From: Capnocytophaga periodontitidis
Lineage (GTDB): Bacteria; Bacteroidota; Bacteroidia; Flavobacteriales; Flavobacteriaceae
Reading direction: 5' to 3'
Length of the DNA: 64,000 nt
Assembly: GCF_016126015.1 (NCBI RefSeq)
Contig: NZ_JAEFDB010000007.1
Coordinates: 1-64,000 of the forward strand
Shown: positions 16,306 through 23,541 of the stretch, piece after piece
Layout: the number at the start of each line of letters is the position of its first letter
How positions within the stretch are numbered: the stretch's first letter is position 1
Position numbers and translations under genes: made by a program
The notes under the pieces: generated by a model
Told to the model about the DNA's origin: nothing
Database searches by the model: none
Seen by the model: only the letters and a program-made list of their open reading frames with translations

Positions 16306-17094
16306 ACACTATTCACTTTTCACTATTCGCTTTTCACTATTCACTTTTCACTATTCACTTTGTTGTTTGTAGCGCTTACGTTAGTAGGGGTATTGGTATT
16401 TTATGCTATCAACAAAGTCACGCACGCTGAGTGGGCTGTGAGTTTGTACCCTATAATGAAGCGTATCACAACGCCTTTGTGGTTGGTGTTATTAGTTTTG
16501 CTGGGAGTGCTGTATATAGTGCATCGCGAACCTTATTTTCTGTTGCGTGCTGTGGGCTATATGGCAGTATGGGTGGGGTATCGCCATACTTTAAAAAAGT
16601 TTAAGAGTTTAACGCCTCACGTACTATTGTTAGTTATTTTCTTTCTTACCGAAACTCCAATGGCGTGGGATTGGTTTTTGAGTCTCACTCCCGAATGGCA
16701 TAGCACCCTATTTGCGTGGCAATTGCTCAGCAGTTTTCTGCTTTCAGGCATTGCCCTCATTACCTTATTTAGCAAGCCAGAGCACTATCACGATTTAGGA
16801 AAATACCTCTTGGGATTCTCTATTTTTTGGGCGTATTTGTGGTTCTCACAATATATGCTGATATGGTACGCCAATATCCCTGAAGAAACTGTTTATTACC
16901 AAACCCTTCTTAGCAAAGGCTATGGAGAGGCTATTGTAGCAATGCTCATTCTCAGTTTTGCGCTACCTTTTCTCATCTTGCTTTCCTCACGATCCAAACA
17001 AAAAAAGCTGCTCCTTTTTGGAACAGCTCTCCTTATATTATTAGGGCAATACCTCAATTTCTATTTAATGGTAATGCCGTTTGTGGAGGAGTAA
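16303..17094 (+). CDS. actF: alternative complex III subunit ActF (short form)
   Basis: A 263-residue polytopic protein of the NrfD-like quinol-binding type. Recognisable ActF stretches are TETPMAWDWFLSLTPEWHST, HDLGKYLLGFSIFWAYLWFS and QYMLIWYANIPEETVYY. From memory, flavobacterial ActF is over 400 residues, so this copy lacks a large N-terminal part and some of the C-terminus. Residues 2-20 are encoded by a perfect-period heptamer array and make a hydrophobic FTFHYSL/FTIHFSL repeat that would extend the first membrane helix. It is the last gene of the operon; no cytochrome oxidase genes follow. Confidence 0.85.
   Translation: MTLFTFHYSLFTIHFSLFTLLFVALTLVGVLVFYAINKVTHAEWAVSLYPIMKRITTPLWLVLLVLLGVLYIVHREPYFLLRAVGYMAVWVGYRHTLKKFKSLTPHVLLLVIFFLTETPMAWDWFLSLTPEWHSTLFAWQLLSSFLLSGIALITLFSKPEHYHDLGKYLLGFSIFWAYLWFSQYMLIWYANIPEETVYYQTLLSKGYGEAIVAMLILSFALPFLILLSSRSKQKKLLLFGTALLILLGQYLNFYLMVMPFVEE
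16307..16362. repeat. heptamer array encoding the ActF N-terminus
   Basis: Eight nearly perfect 7-mers alternating CACTATT and CACTTTT. Read in frame they give a seven-residue peptide repeat. Confidence 0.9.
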
Positions 17095-17103
17095 TCAATT
17101 TCT

Positions 17104-17574
17104 TTAAAAATTCTCCTTTTGTTTTTTCTTGCCATATACAAATATGCTTGTTAGCCCTACGATAGTAGTACCACCTAAAACAGAAGCTACTGCTTCGTGT
17201 CCATTCATTGCAAGCCTATAAGAAGCAAATAATACGCTACCTGCAATTATCATCCCACAAAGCTGACCTATGAGACTCTCTATACTATTCCATTTTATTA
17301 CTCTATTTTCTATATCCCTACGATGCTGACTTTGTTTTTCTACTTGTTGCATAAGTCGTTCTGCTCCATTAGGGATTATTTGATTATACCCATTGAGAGT
17401 TTCCACATCAGGAAGTGGACCTGAATGTACTTTTGAAATAGCTGTAACACCTATAATAGTTTGTATCAATTCCTGCCTAAGTGTAGGGTCTATCTCATTT
17501 AATGACGGATTTGAAGCAACTAAATCACTATCTATTTTTTGAACTTTATCTCTTTGCTCTGCTATTTCCCCCAT
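17104..17574 (-). CDS. DUF2335 membrane protein
   Basis: A 156-residue protein with the DUF2335 pattern: HSGPLPDVETLNGYNQIIPN, then GAERLMQQVEKQSQHRRDIE, followed by two C-terminal membrane helices (about 105-122 and 128-146, with MNGHEAVASVLGGTT between). The N-terminal half is soluble and charged. The function of the family is unknown. It overlaps the upstream 77-residue gene by 13 bp, so the two are translationally coupled. Its 3' end meets actF head-on with only 9 bp between. Confidence 0.8.
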   Translation of the reverse strand: MGEIAEQRDKVQKIDSDLVASNPSLNEIDPTLRQELIQTIIGVTAISKVHSGPLPDVETLNGYNQIIPNGAERLMQQVEKQSQHRRDIENRVIKWNSIESLIGQLCGMIIAGSVLFASYRLAMNGHEAVASVLGGTTIVGLTSIFVYGKKKQKENF

Positions 17575-17795
17575 TGCAAATCATTCATTATAGTTTTAAA
17601 ATCCTCACCTACCATAGTCCAATCGGAAGCTATAGCATTTACATCTGCTTCTTGTGCGCTTTTTGAATAATTGTAAGCGAAATACTTACCAAAAATATTA
17701 AAAACACTCCCTAAACCTACCCAAAAATTATTCTTAGGTAGTAAGAAAGTGGTACTATTAAGTTTTTTTTCTTGTTGTAATATCTCCTCATTCAT
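17562..17795 (-). CDS. small protein coupled to DUF2335
   Basis: A 77-residue protein I do not recognise. It has no signal peptide; a moderately hydrophobic middle (NNFWVGLGSVFNIFGKYFAY) may lie at the membrane surface, and the C-terminus is acidic. A strong promoter stands upstream, and the stop overlaps the DUF2335 start, so it probably acts with that protein. Confidence 0.65.
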   Translation of the reverse strand: MNEEILQQEKKLNSTTFLLPKNNFWVGLGSVFNIFGKYFAYNYSKSAQEADVNAIASDWTMVGEDFKTIMNDLQWGK

Positions 17796-17870
17796 AGTTT
17801 TGTTATTTTATTACTCATATTACAATACTTATATAATGAGTATAATATATGATATTTGCTTTTTACGTTG

Positions 17871-17901
17871 CAAAACTACAAAAACATTTTGAATCATCAA
17901 A
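17871..17901 (-). promoter_or_regulatory. promoter of the DUF2335 pair
   Basis: Minus-strand TTTG, exactly 19 bases, TAGTTTTG; a full match to the Bacteroidota promoter, 75 bases before the start codon. Confidence 0.65.
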
Positions 17902-17924
17902 GATGATGTTACAAAAACTACACC

Positions 17925-17962
17925 AAAAAAAGGTAATACTCTTTTTAAGCATTACCTTTTTT
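17925..17962. terminator. terminator after tRNA-Arg
   Basis: A GGTAAT/ATTACC stem with A and T tracts outside, immediately downstream (minus strand) of the tRNA. Confidence 0.75.
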
Positions 17963-17963
17963 G

Positions 17964-18035
17964 TGACCACAAGGGGACTCGAACCTCTATCTTCAGAACC
18001 GGAATCTGACATTCTATCCATTGAACTATGCGGCC
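17964..18035 (-). tRNA. tRNA-Arg(CCG)
   Basis: 72 bases fold as a standard cloverleaf: acceptor GGCCGCA with TGTGGTC, D-stem GTTC/GAAT, anticodon stem TCAGA/TCTGA with loop TTCCGGT, and T-loop TTCGAGT. The anticodon CCG reads the arginine codon CGG. The discriminator base is A and the CCA end is not encoded. The T-stem AGAGG/CCCCT has one A-C mismatch. It sits alone, 20 bp upstream of a terminator-like hairpin centre. Confidence 0.93.
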
Positions 18036-18054
18036 TTCTTTAAAATGTATACTA

Positions 18055-18504
18055 CTATGACAATAATTTCTTTACAATATCCGAAATCAATTTGCCGTCG
18101 GCTTTACCTGCTAATTGCTTAGTAGCTACGCCCATTACCTTGCCCATATCTTTAGGGCTTGTAGCACCTACTTGGGCGATAATGCCTTTCAACGCTTCTT
18201 CTACTTCGGCTTCACTGAGCTGGGCTGGCAAGAATTTTTCTATTACTGCCATTTGTGCCAATTCAGGTTCGGCTAAATCATTGCGACCTTGTTGGGTGTA
18301 GAGCGCGGCGCTATCTTTGCGCTGTTTTACTAATTTTTGCAAGAGTTTAAGCTCGTCGGCTTCCGATAGTTCTTCAGAGGCTCCTGCTTCGGTTCTGGCT
18401 AACAATATAGCCGATTTAATGGCTCTTAGCGATTCTAAAGCTACGGTATCTTTGGCTTTCATCGCTTCTTTGAGCGCTTCCATTACTTTAGTTTGTAAAC
18501 TCAT
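18055..18504 (-). CDS. GatB/YqeY domain protein
   Basis: A 149-residue YqeY protein: N-terminal helices (LQTKVMEALKEAMKAKDTVA, then LESLRAIKSAILLARTE) and the C-terminal GatB-tail-like domain with PKDMGKVMGVATKQLAGKAD. The domain resembles the tRNA-binding tail of the GatB amidotransferase, and free YqeY is thought to bind tRNA or act in translation. The length is normal. It is followed downstream by the tRNA-Arg gene on the same strand. Confidence 0.9.
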   Translation of the reverse strand: MSLQTKVMEALKEAMKAKDTVALESLRAIKSAILLARTEAGASEELSEADELKLLQKLVKQRKDSAALYTQQGRNDLAEPELAQMAVIEKFLPAQLSEAEVEEALKGIIAQVGATSPKDMGKVMGVATKQLAGKADGKLISDIVKKLLS

Positions 18505-18527
18505 AATTCATTTAGTGTTTTGTGGGG

Positions 18528-18558
18528 CAAAAGTAAAGCAATATTTCTAATTTGCCAA
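18528..18558 (-). promoter_or_regulatory. promoter of yqeY
   Basis: Minus-strand TTG, 20 bases, TACTTTTG, about 24 bases before the start codon. The -33 box is partial. Confidence 0.5.
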
Positions 18559-18574
18559 CACTTCTCCCCTATTT

Positions 18575-19144
18575 TTATTTCCAACGAAGGGTTTCCATTA
18601 TGCGGCGCATATCTTTCTGCAAATAATTACTCGCTGGTTGTACCGAGTCGTAGTTAGGTTCTACATTAAAATAAATAGAGCCCGAAATGAAGTGTTTTAC
18701 ACTATCGGTGGCGTAAAACTGTGATTGTGAAGCTGCATTGCCATACACTTGATAGAACATACCGTACACTTTGGTCGTATCGTTCACAAAAGTGGTTGCG
18801 GCAATATTATCGGCTTTTACGGTGTGCTTGTACGTAAAGTTTTGTGCATCGGAGAGGAGTTTGCGTATATTGCCATCTACATTTTTGTAAGTGAGGTAAA
18901 TCGTTGCTTTCATTGTGGGATAATTGATATTCACATTACAAGAGTTGGCTTTGTGTTCTATAGCCGAAAGAGTGTTTGCCTCAAAAGTAAACGGACAGTT
19001 AGGCAAGTCGGTAACTCTGCTATAAGCTGCTTGAGGGTAATCTAAGCGAAGTCCACCTTTAGGTTTAGGCAACACATCGTTGGCACAAGCGGCTACCGCC
19101 AATGCCCCTATAAGGATTAAAATACTGTAAATAAGTGTTTTCAT
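18575..19144 (-). CDS. gldD: gliding motility lipoprotein GldD
   Basis: A 189-residue lipoprotein. The signal peptide MKTLIYSILILIGALAVAAC ends at the lipidated Cys, so the start was placed at this Met and not five codons upstream. The mature part has the GldD pattern: PKPKGGLRLDYPQAAY near the N-terminus, NCPFTFE and CNVNINYP, a central TIYLTYKNVDGN, and FISGSIYFNVEPNYDSVQPA near the end. GldD is needed for gliding and type IX secretion in Flavobacterium; its biochemical role is unknown. No other gld gene is in the window, though gldD often follows gldE elsewhere. Confidence 0.9.
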   Translation of the reverse strand: MKTLIYSILILIGALAVAACANDVLPKPKGGLRLDYPQAAYSRVTDLPNCPFTFEANTLSAIEHKANSCNVNINYPTMKATIYLTYKNVDGNIRKLLSDAQNFTYKHTVKADNIAATTFVNDTTKVYGMFYQVYGNAASQSQFYATDSVKHFISGSIYFNVEPNYDSVQPASNYLQKDMRRIMETLRWK

Positions 19145-19157
19145 TAGATTCAATAGC

Positions 19158-19188
19158 AAAAAACCTCAGCGCAACTGCTAAGGTTTTC
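19158..19188 (-). terminator. terminator of the Cys/Lys-repeat gene
   Basis: An AAAACCT-AGC stem with a short loop and a T tract on the minus strand, 31 bases after the stop of the 19219-19539 gene. Confidence 0.7.
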
Positions 19189-19218
19189 TAGTAATTTTAA
19201 AATTTATATAATGAGAAA

Positions 19219-19539
19219 CTATTTAGCTTCTGCATTTTCGGCTTTGTGCTCGCCGTCTTTTTTGCAGCAAGATTTCTTTTTACCATCTTTGCTACACTCT
19301 TCTTTATCGGCTTCTTTACCGTCTTTTTTGCAGCAAGATTTTTTCTTACCGTCTTTGCTACATTCCTTTTTCTCGCCGTCTTTATCGCAAGACTTTTTCA
19401 CTTTCACGCCACCGTTACCATCTTGGTCTACGATAAGAGATTTAGCTACTTTATTGAGATTAAGGGTCATAGCCCCTGCGTTTGTACTGAACGCGAACAT
19501 AGCGAATGCTACAAGCATTAATTTAAAAGTGTTTTTCAT
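19219..19539 (-). CDS. secreted Cys/Lys-rich repeat protein
   Basis: A 106-residue protein with a signal peptide (MKNTFKLMLVAFAMFAFSTN, cleavage near NAGA). The mature part is a run of charged repeats. CSKDGKKKSCCKKDG occurs twice word for word, preceded by a related CDKDGEKKE. There are seven cysteines, four of them in CC pairs. No family is recognised. The cysteine pairs in a lysine/aspartate context suggest metal binding or redox buffering in the periplasm, but this is inference. It has its own terminator, so it is probably a single-gene unit. Confidence 0.7.
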   Translation of the reverse strand: MKNTFKLMLVAFAMFAFSTNAGAMTLNLNKVAKSLIVDQDGNGGVKVKKSCDKDGEKKECSKDGKKKSCCKKDGKEADKEECSKDGKKKSCCKKDGEHKAENAEAK

Positions 19540-19581
19540 ACAAAAATATTTATTTAGTTATTAATTTTCTTTTTTTTAATG

Positions 19582-20271
19582 TTAAGAGCGGGTGGTAAAA
19601 CCTATTCCTGCTACAGCAATTTTCACTCCTTCGATAGTGGATAACTGCTCGCAACAATGGGAGAGGGTAGCCCCCGTGGTGATAAGGTCGTCGATGAGTA
19701 ATATCTGTTTGTTTATCAGTCTTTCAGGCTGTTGTAATACAAATATATGTTCGCTTTCTTCTAAGCGTCGCCACGATATTTTTTTAGTTTGAGTAGTATT
19801 AGCGCTCACCTTTAGCAATACATCATCCATATAACTCACACCTAACACTTTAGCCACTGTTTTAGCTAATAAAGCCACTTGGTTATAGCCTCTTTTCTTT
19901 AGTTTATCGCGGTGTAGAGGCACAGGTATTACCACTTCTACTGACTGATAGAGAGGCGATTGTGAGAGACGGGTACCCAACCAATTGCCGAGCCACTCTC
20001 CTATTTGTTCTTCACCTCTGTACTTGAGGTGATGTATCAAATCTTGTGCCACACTGCCTTTCTGAAAATAAAATAATGTGGTTGCGGCTGTAATATCATT
20101 TTGTAGTGAAAGCAATTGCATTACCTCGTTATCTGCTTGTAAGTGAAAATGAGTCTCTTCCAAATCTCTGCTGCAATCGCGACACAAAAAGTGTTCTTCT
20201 TCTTTCAACATTTTGCCACAAGACCTACAATAATGAGGGGTAAAAACTGATAATAAATCTGATAGTATCAT
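19582..20271 (-). CDS. comF: ComF family phosphoribosyltransferase-like protein
   Basis: A 229-residue protein with an N-terminal zinc-finger-like region (CRSCGK and CRDCSR, residues about 15-35) and a C-terminal phosphoribosyltransferase fold. The PRPP-binding loop is ILLIDDLITTGATLSHC, and VVIPVPLHRDKLKKRGYNQV is the ComF signature. ComF acts in DNA uptake for natural transformation in Gram-positives and Haemophilus, probably bridging the import channel and helicase. Many Bacteroidota keep it without proven competence. It diverges from glyS across a 180-bp region with -7-like boxes but no clear -33 boxes. Confidence 0.88.
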   Translation of the reverse strand: MILSDLLSVFTPHYCRSCGKMLKEEEHFLCRDCSRDLEETHFHLQADNEVMQLLSLQNDITAATTLFYFQKGSVAQDLIHHLKYRGEEQIGEWLGNWLGTRLSQSPLYQSVEVVIPVPLHRDKLKKRGYNQVALLAKTVAKVLGVSYMDDVLLKVSANTTQTKKISWRRLEESEHIFVLQQPERLINKQILLIDDLITTGATLSHCCEQLSTIEGVKIAVAGIGFTTRS

Positions 20272-20451
20272 AGTTTTAGTTGTTAGGTTTAATGATTTGT
20301 TATTAGTGATTGGCTACCTAAAAAACACAATTACAACAACTTTTTCGGCAAAGATACTCCTTTTTCCAAAAAATAATAGTACTTTTGTCCAATTATTTTT
20401 AAACTGAAACGAAACTTAATCTATTTTAATAACTGAAAATCAATTGAATAT

Positions 20452-22002
20452 ATGGAAAATACAGACGATCAATTCAAAAAAGTTGTTGCTCACGCCAAAG
20501 AATATGGCTTTATTTTCCCATCCAGTGAAATCTACGACGGACTCGGAGCTGTGTACGATTATGGGCAAAATGGCGTTGAACTAAAAAAGAATATCCGCGA
20601 ATATTGGTGGCGCGCAATGGTGCAAATGAACGAGAATATTGTGGGTATCGATGCTGCTATCTTTATGCACCCTACTACGTGGAAGGCTTCTGGGCATGTG
20701 GATGCTTTCAACGACCCTCTTATCGATAACAAAGACTCTAAAAAACGATACCGCGCCGATGTGCTCGTAGAAGATTACGTAGCCAAACTCGACGATAAGA
20801 TTGAAAAAGAAATCGCTAAAGCTCAAAAACGTTTTGGTGATGCTTTTGACCGCGAACAGTTTGTAACTACCAATCCTCGTGTGTTAGAATACAAAAAACG
20901 TGGCGAAGAAATATTACACCGCTTGGGTAAATCGCTTGAGAAAGAAGACCTCGCCGATGTAAAAGCCCTTATCGAAGAACTCGAAATTGCCGACCCCGAA
21001 ACAGGTTCTCGCAACTGGACAGATGTGAAACAGTTCAACCTAATGTTCGGCACCAAAATAGGCGCCTCTGCCGATGCCTCTATGGATTTATACCTACGTC
21101 CCGAAACCGCTCAGGGTATTTTCGTAAACTTCCTAAACGTGCAAAAATCCGGACGTATGAAAATTCCTTTCGGTATCGCTCAAACGGGTAAAGCCTTCCG
21201 CAACGAGATTGTGGCACGTCAGTTTATTTTCCGTATGCGCGAGTTCGAACAAATGGAAATGCAATTCTTCATCAAACCAGGTACCCAACAACAATGGTAT
21301 GAGTATTGGAAAGAAACGCGCCTCAAATGGCACTTGTCCTTAGGAATGGGTGAAGAAAACTATCGCTATCACCCACACGAAAAGCTCGCCCACTACGCCG
21401 ATGCTGCTTGCGATATCGAGTTCCGTTTCCCTTTTGGTTTCAAAGAATTAGAAGGTATCCACTCTCGTACTAATTTCGACCTCGGTAACCACGAAAAGTA
21501 TTCAGGTAAAAAAATGCAATACTTTGACCCTGAAGAAAAAGTGAGCTATACTCCTTATGTACTCGAAACTTCTATCGGGCTCGACCGTATGTTCCTTGCA
21601 GTATTCTCTAACTCATTGCAAGAAGAAGCGTTAGAAGGAGGAGATACTCGCACCGTATTGCGCTTGCCTTTTGTGTTGGCACCTACCAAAGTAGCCGTAT
21701 TGCCATTGCTCAAAAAAGACGGACTTCCAGAAGTTGCCGAACAAATCGTGAACGAGTTAAAATACGATTTCAATGTAGCTTACGACGAAAAAGATGCTGT
21801 AGGTCGCCGTTATCGCCGTCAAGATGCGGTAGGGACACCTTTCTGCGTAACCGTTGATCACCAAACTTTGGAAGACAAGACCGTTACCTTACGCCACCGC
21901 GACACTATGGAGCAAGTGCGCATTGCCATCCCTGAATTGCGCGCTGCTATTGCCAAAGAAGTGGATATGCGCAATTGGCTGCACAAATTAGATACAAAGT
22001 AA
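20452..22002 (+). CDS. glyS: glycyl-tRNA synthetase (class II, alpha2 type)
   Basis: A 516-residue single-chain glycine-tRNA ligase of the eukaryote/archaea-like homodimeric type. N-terminal FIFPSSEIYDGLGAVYDYGQ is the catalytic-domain start. YLRPETAQGIFVNF and GKAFRNEIVARQFIFRMREF (motif 2) follow, and ETSIGLDRMFLAVF is motif 3. The C-terminal anticodon-binding domain runs from about residue 405. The length is typical of Bacteroidota. It is a single gene with the PAS-domain gene 18 bp behind. Its stop codon is inside a heptamer array. Confidence 0.95.
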   Translation: MENTDDQFKKVVAHAKEYGFIFPSSEIYDGLGAVYDYGQNGVELKKNIREYWWRAMVQMNENIVGIDAAIFMHPTTWKASGHVDAFNDPLIDNKDSKKRYRADVLVEDYVAKLDDKIEKEIAKAQKRFGDAFDREQFVTTNPRVLEYKKRGEEILHRLGKSLEKEDLADVKALIEELEIADPETGSRNWTDVKQFNLMFGTKIGASADASMDLYLRPETAQGIFVNFLNVQKSGRMKIPFGIAQTGKAFRNEIVARQFIFRMREFEQMEMQFFIKPGTQQQWYEYWKETRLKWHLSLGMGEENYRYHPHEKLAHYADAACDIEFRFPFGFKELEGIHSRTNFDLGNHEKYSGKKMQYFDPEEKVSYTPYVLETSIGLDRMFLAVFSNSLQEEALEGGDTRTVLRLPFVLAPTKVAVLPLLKKDGLPEVAEQIVNELKYDFNVAYDEKDAVGRRYRRQDAVGTPFCVTVDHQTLEDKTVTLRHRDTMEQVRIAIPELRAAIAKEVDMRNWLHKLDTK

Positions 22003-22020
22003 GAGATAAGAGGTAAGAAA
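21999..22020. repeat. heptamer array after glyS
   Basis: Three GTAAGAG-type 7-mers provide the glyS stop (TAA) and fill the gap to the PAS gene. Confidence 0.75.
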
Positions 22021-22623
22021 ATGATTGAAAATCCAACGATTAAACGCCCTGTGCCCATAGACGAAGAAGTGTTGTGGGATAAAACCACTACCCTGATGAG
22101 TCGTACCAACAAGCACGGACATATAATGGAAACCAACAAGGCATTTCAGGAAGTATCAGGCTATACTGAGGCTGAGTTATACGACCAGCCTCATAGCCTT
22201 ATCCGCCACCCCGATATGCCCAAAGTAGTTTTCAAAATATTGTGGGAAAACCTCAAAGGGCATAATAATTTCCACGCTATCATCAAGAACCTCTCTAAAA
22301 GCGGGCGCTATTATTGGGTGATTACTAATTTTGAAATAGTACGCGATGAACACGATGAGATTACTGCTTTTGTATCACACCGCAAGGCATTGCCTCAAGC
22401 ACTCATCAGCGAGCATATAGCCCCTTTGTACGAGCGTCTTTTAAAGATAGAAAAAGCCAATGGTTTGGAAGTAAGCGAACGCTATTTCAACGGCTTTTTA
22501 GAAGACCGTAAAACTACCTACGATGCTTTCATTCGCCAATTGCTCAAAGAAAACGCTGAAGAAATCAAAGCCTTCTACAACAACGAAAACACTGATAGTT
22601 TTTTGAATGATTTGATTCGATAA
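22021..22623 (+). CDS. PAS domain protein (Aer-like)
   Basis: A 200-residue soluble protein. Residues about 20-125 form a PAS domain of the Aer type: DKTTTLMSRTNKHGHIMETN, then AFQEVSGYTEAELYDQPHSL, IRHPDMPK and GRYYWVITNF. Aer PAS domains bind FAD to sense redox state. The rest is a charged helical tail without a methyl-accepting, kinase or GGDEF output, so the protein may act as an isolated sensor with an unknown partner. The initiator ATG follows the repeat array directly. Confidence 0.85.
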   Translation: MIENPTIKRPVPIDEEVLWDKTTTLMSRTNKHGHIMETNKAFQEVSGYTEAELYDQPHSLIRHPDMPKVVFKILWENLKGHNNFHAIIKNLSKSGRYYWVITNFEIVRDEHDEITAFVSHRKALPQALISEHIAPLYERLLKIEKANGLEVSERYFNGFLEDRKTTYDAFIRQLLKENAEEIKAFYNNENTDSFLNDLIR

Positions 22624-22645
22624 CCTAAAAAATATCAGTTGATTA

Positions 22646-22673
22646 TAAATCAGCAGACGCGTCTGCTGATTTA
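22646..22673. repeat. perfect 28-bp palindrome
   Basis: Arms TAAATCAGCAGACG and CGTCTGCTGATTTA with no loop. It lies in the reading frame that leads into the DUF1016 remnant. Confidence 0.9.
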
Positions 22674-22680
22674 GACATAC

Positions 22681-22710
22681 CTAAATCGTCAGTCGCGACT
22701 GACGATTTAG
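22681..22710. repeat. perfect 30-bp palindrome
   Basis: Arms CTAAATCGTCAGTCG and CGACTGACGATTTAG with no loop. It shares the TAAATC/GATTTA ends with the neighbouring palindrome 7 bp away. Confidence 0.9.
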
Positions 22711-22751
22711 CTGTTACAAACACTTCTATTAAAATTGAGGAGTTAGAACAA

Positions 22752-23537
22752 TTGTTATCTTCAATTCGGTACTCACAAGTACCAAATTACAAAGAATGGT
22801 TTGTCGAGGCTTTCTTAAACATCGGTTTCTCGCATCATAAACTTATTTTAACAACAGTAAAAGATTTAGAAGAGCGAATATTCTACATAGAATTATCTAT
22901 AAAAGAACAATTATCATTTCGAGCCCTACAAAAAGCCATTAAAGCTGATGAGTTTCACCATAGAGGTGTTCTGCCTAATAATTTTATACAAACACTTCCT
23001 TCAGCCCAACAGGCACTCAAAGCTGTGAGTATGTTTAAAGACTCCTTATTGGATTTCATCAATGTTGAGGAGTTGGGAGTGAGAGATGTTGAAGATATAG
23101 ATGAACGTGTAGTAGAACAACAGATTGTACAAAACGTAAAACAGTTTATAATGGCTTTTGGCTATGATTTTGCTTTCTTAGGCAATCAGTTTAGAGTAGA
23201 AGCCTTAGGACATACACATATTATTGACTTATTGTTTTACCACCGTGAACTTGCTTGTTTGGTAGCTATTGAACTGAAAACAGGTGATTTCAAAACAGCT
23301 TATTTAGGACAAATGAATGGCTATTTAACTGTATTAGACGATTTCGTCCGCAAACCTAACGAAAATCCCAGCATTGGTATTATCCTTTGTCGTAAAGCTG
23401 ACCAGCCTTATGTGCAATATATTGTTCGCAATTACGACAAGCCAATGGGGGTTGCTACTTTTAAAACAGCAGACGAAATGCCTGAAAAATTGCGTAAAAC
23501 CCTCCCTCCTATTGAAGAATTAAAGAAACTTTTATAA
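22752..23537 (+). CDS. N-terminally truncated DUF1016 (YhcG-like) PDDEXK nuclease
   Basis: About 261 residues are shown from a TTG; the frame is open back to 22629 but holds no ATG before the stop. The visible protein starts in the middle of the DUF1016 N-terminal domain (FSHHKLILTTVKDLEERIFY, then LSFRALQKAI). It then has the complete C-terminal nuclease domain with FRVEALGHTHIIDLLFYHRE and CLVAIELKTGDFKTAYLGQM, where D and ExK form the catalytic core. The first 90 or so residues expected of the family are absent, and two palindromes sit at the break. It may be a pseudogene remnant or a short expressed form. The real start is unknown. Confidence 0.7.
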   Translation: MLSSIRYSQVPNYKEWFVEAFLNIGFSHHKLILTTVKDLEERIFYIELSIKEQLSFRALQKAIKADEFHHRGVLPNNFIQTLPSAQQALKAVSMFKDSLLDFINVEELGVRDVEDIDERVVEQQIVQNVKQFIMAFGYDFAFLGNQFRVEALGHTHIIDLLFYHRELACLVAIELKTGDFKTAYLGQMNGYLTVLDDFVRKPNENPSIGIILCRKADQPYVQYIVRNYDKPMGVATFKTADEMPEKLRKTLPPIEELKKLL

Positions 23538-23541
23538 ATAA

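Noticed and set aside
10201-16362. Repeat arrays as a CRISPR or spacer array
   Set aside because: Units are only 7-8 bp, degenerate and without spacers; no cas genes are present.
16978-17025. A terminator-like GCTGCTCC/GGAACAGC hairpin near the 3' end of actF
   Set aside because: It lies within the coding region, the stem is imperfect and it has no T tract at the right place.
20349-20387. Divergent promoters between comF and glyS
   Set aside because: TATCTTTG (minus) and TACTTTTG (plus) are present, but neither has a TTTG box at 19-20 bases, so they were not listed as promoters.
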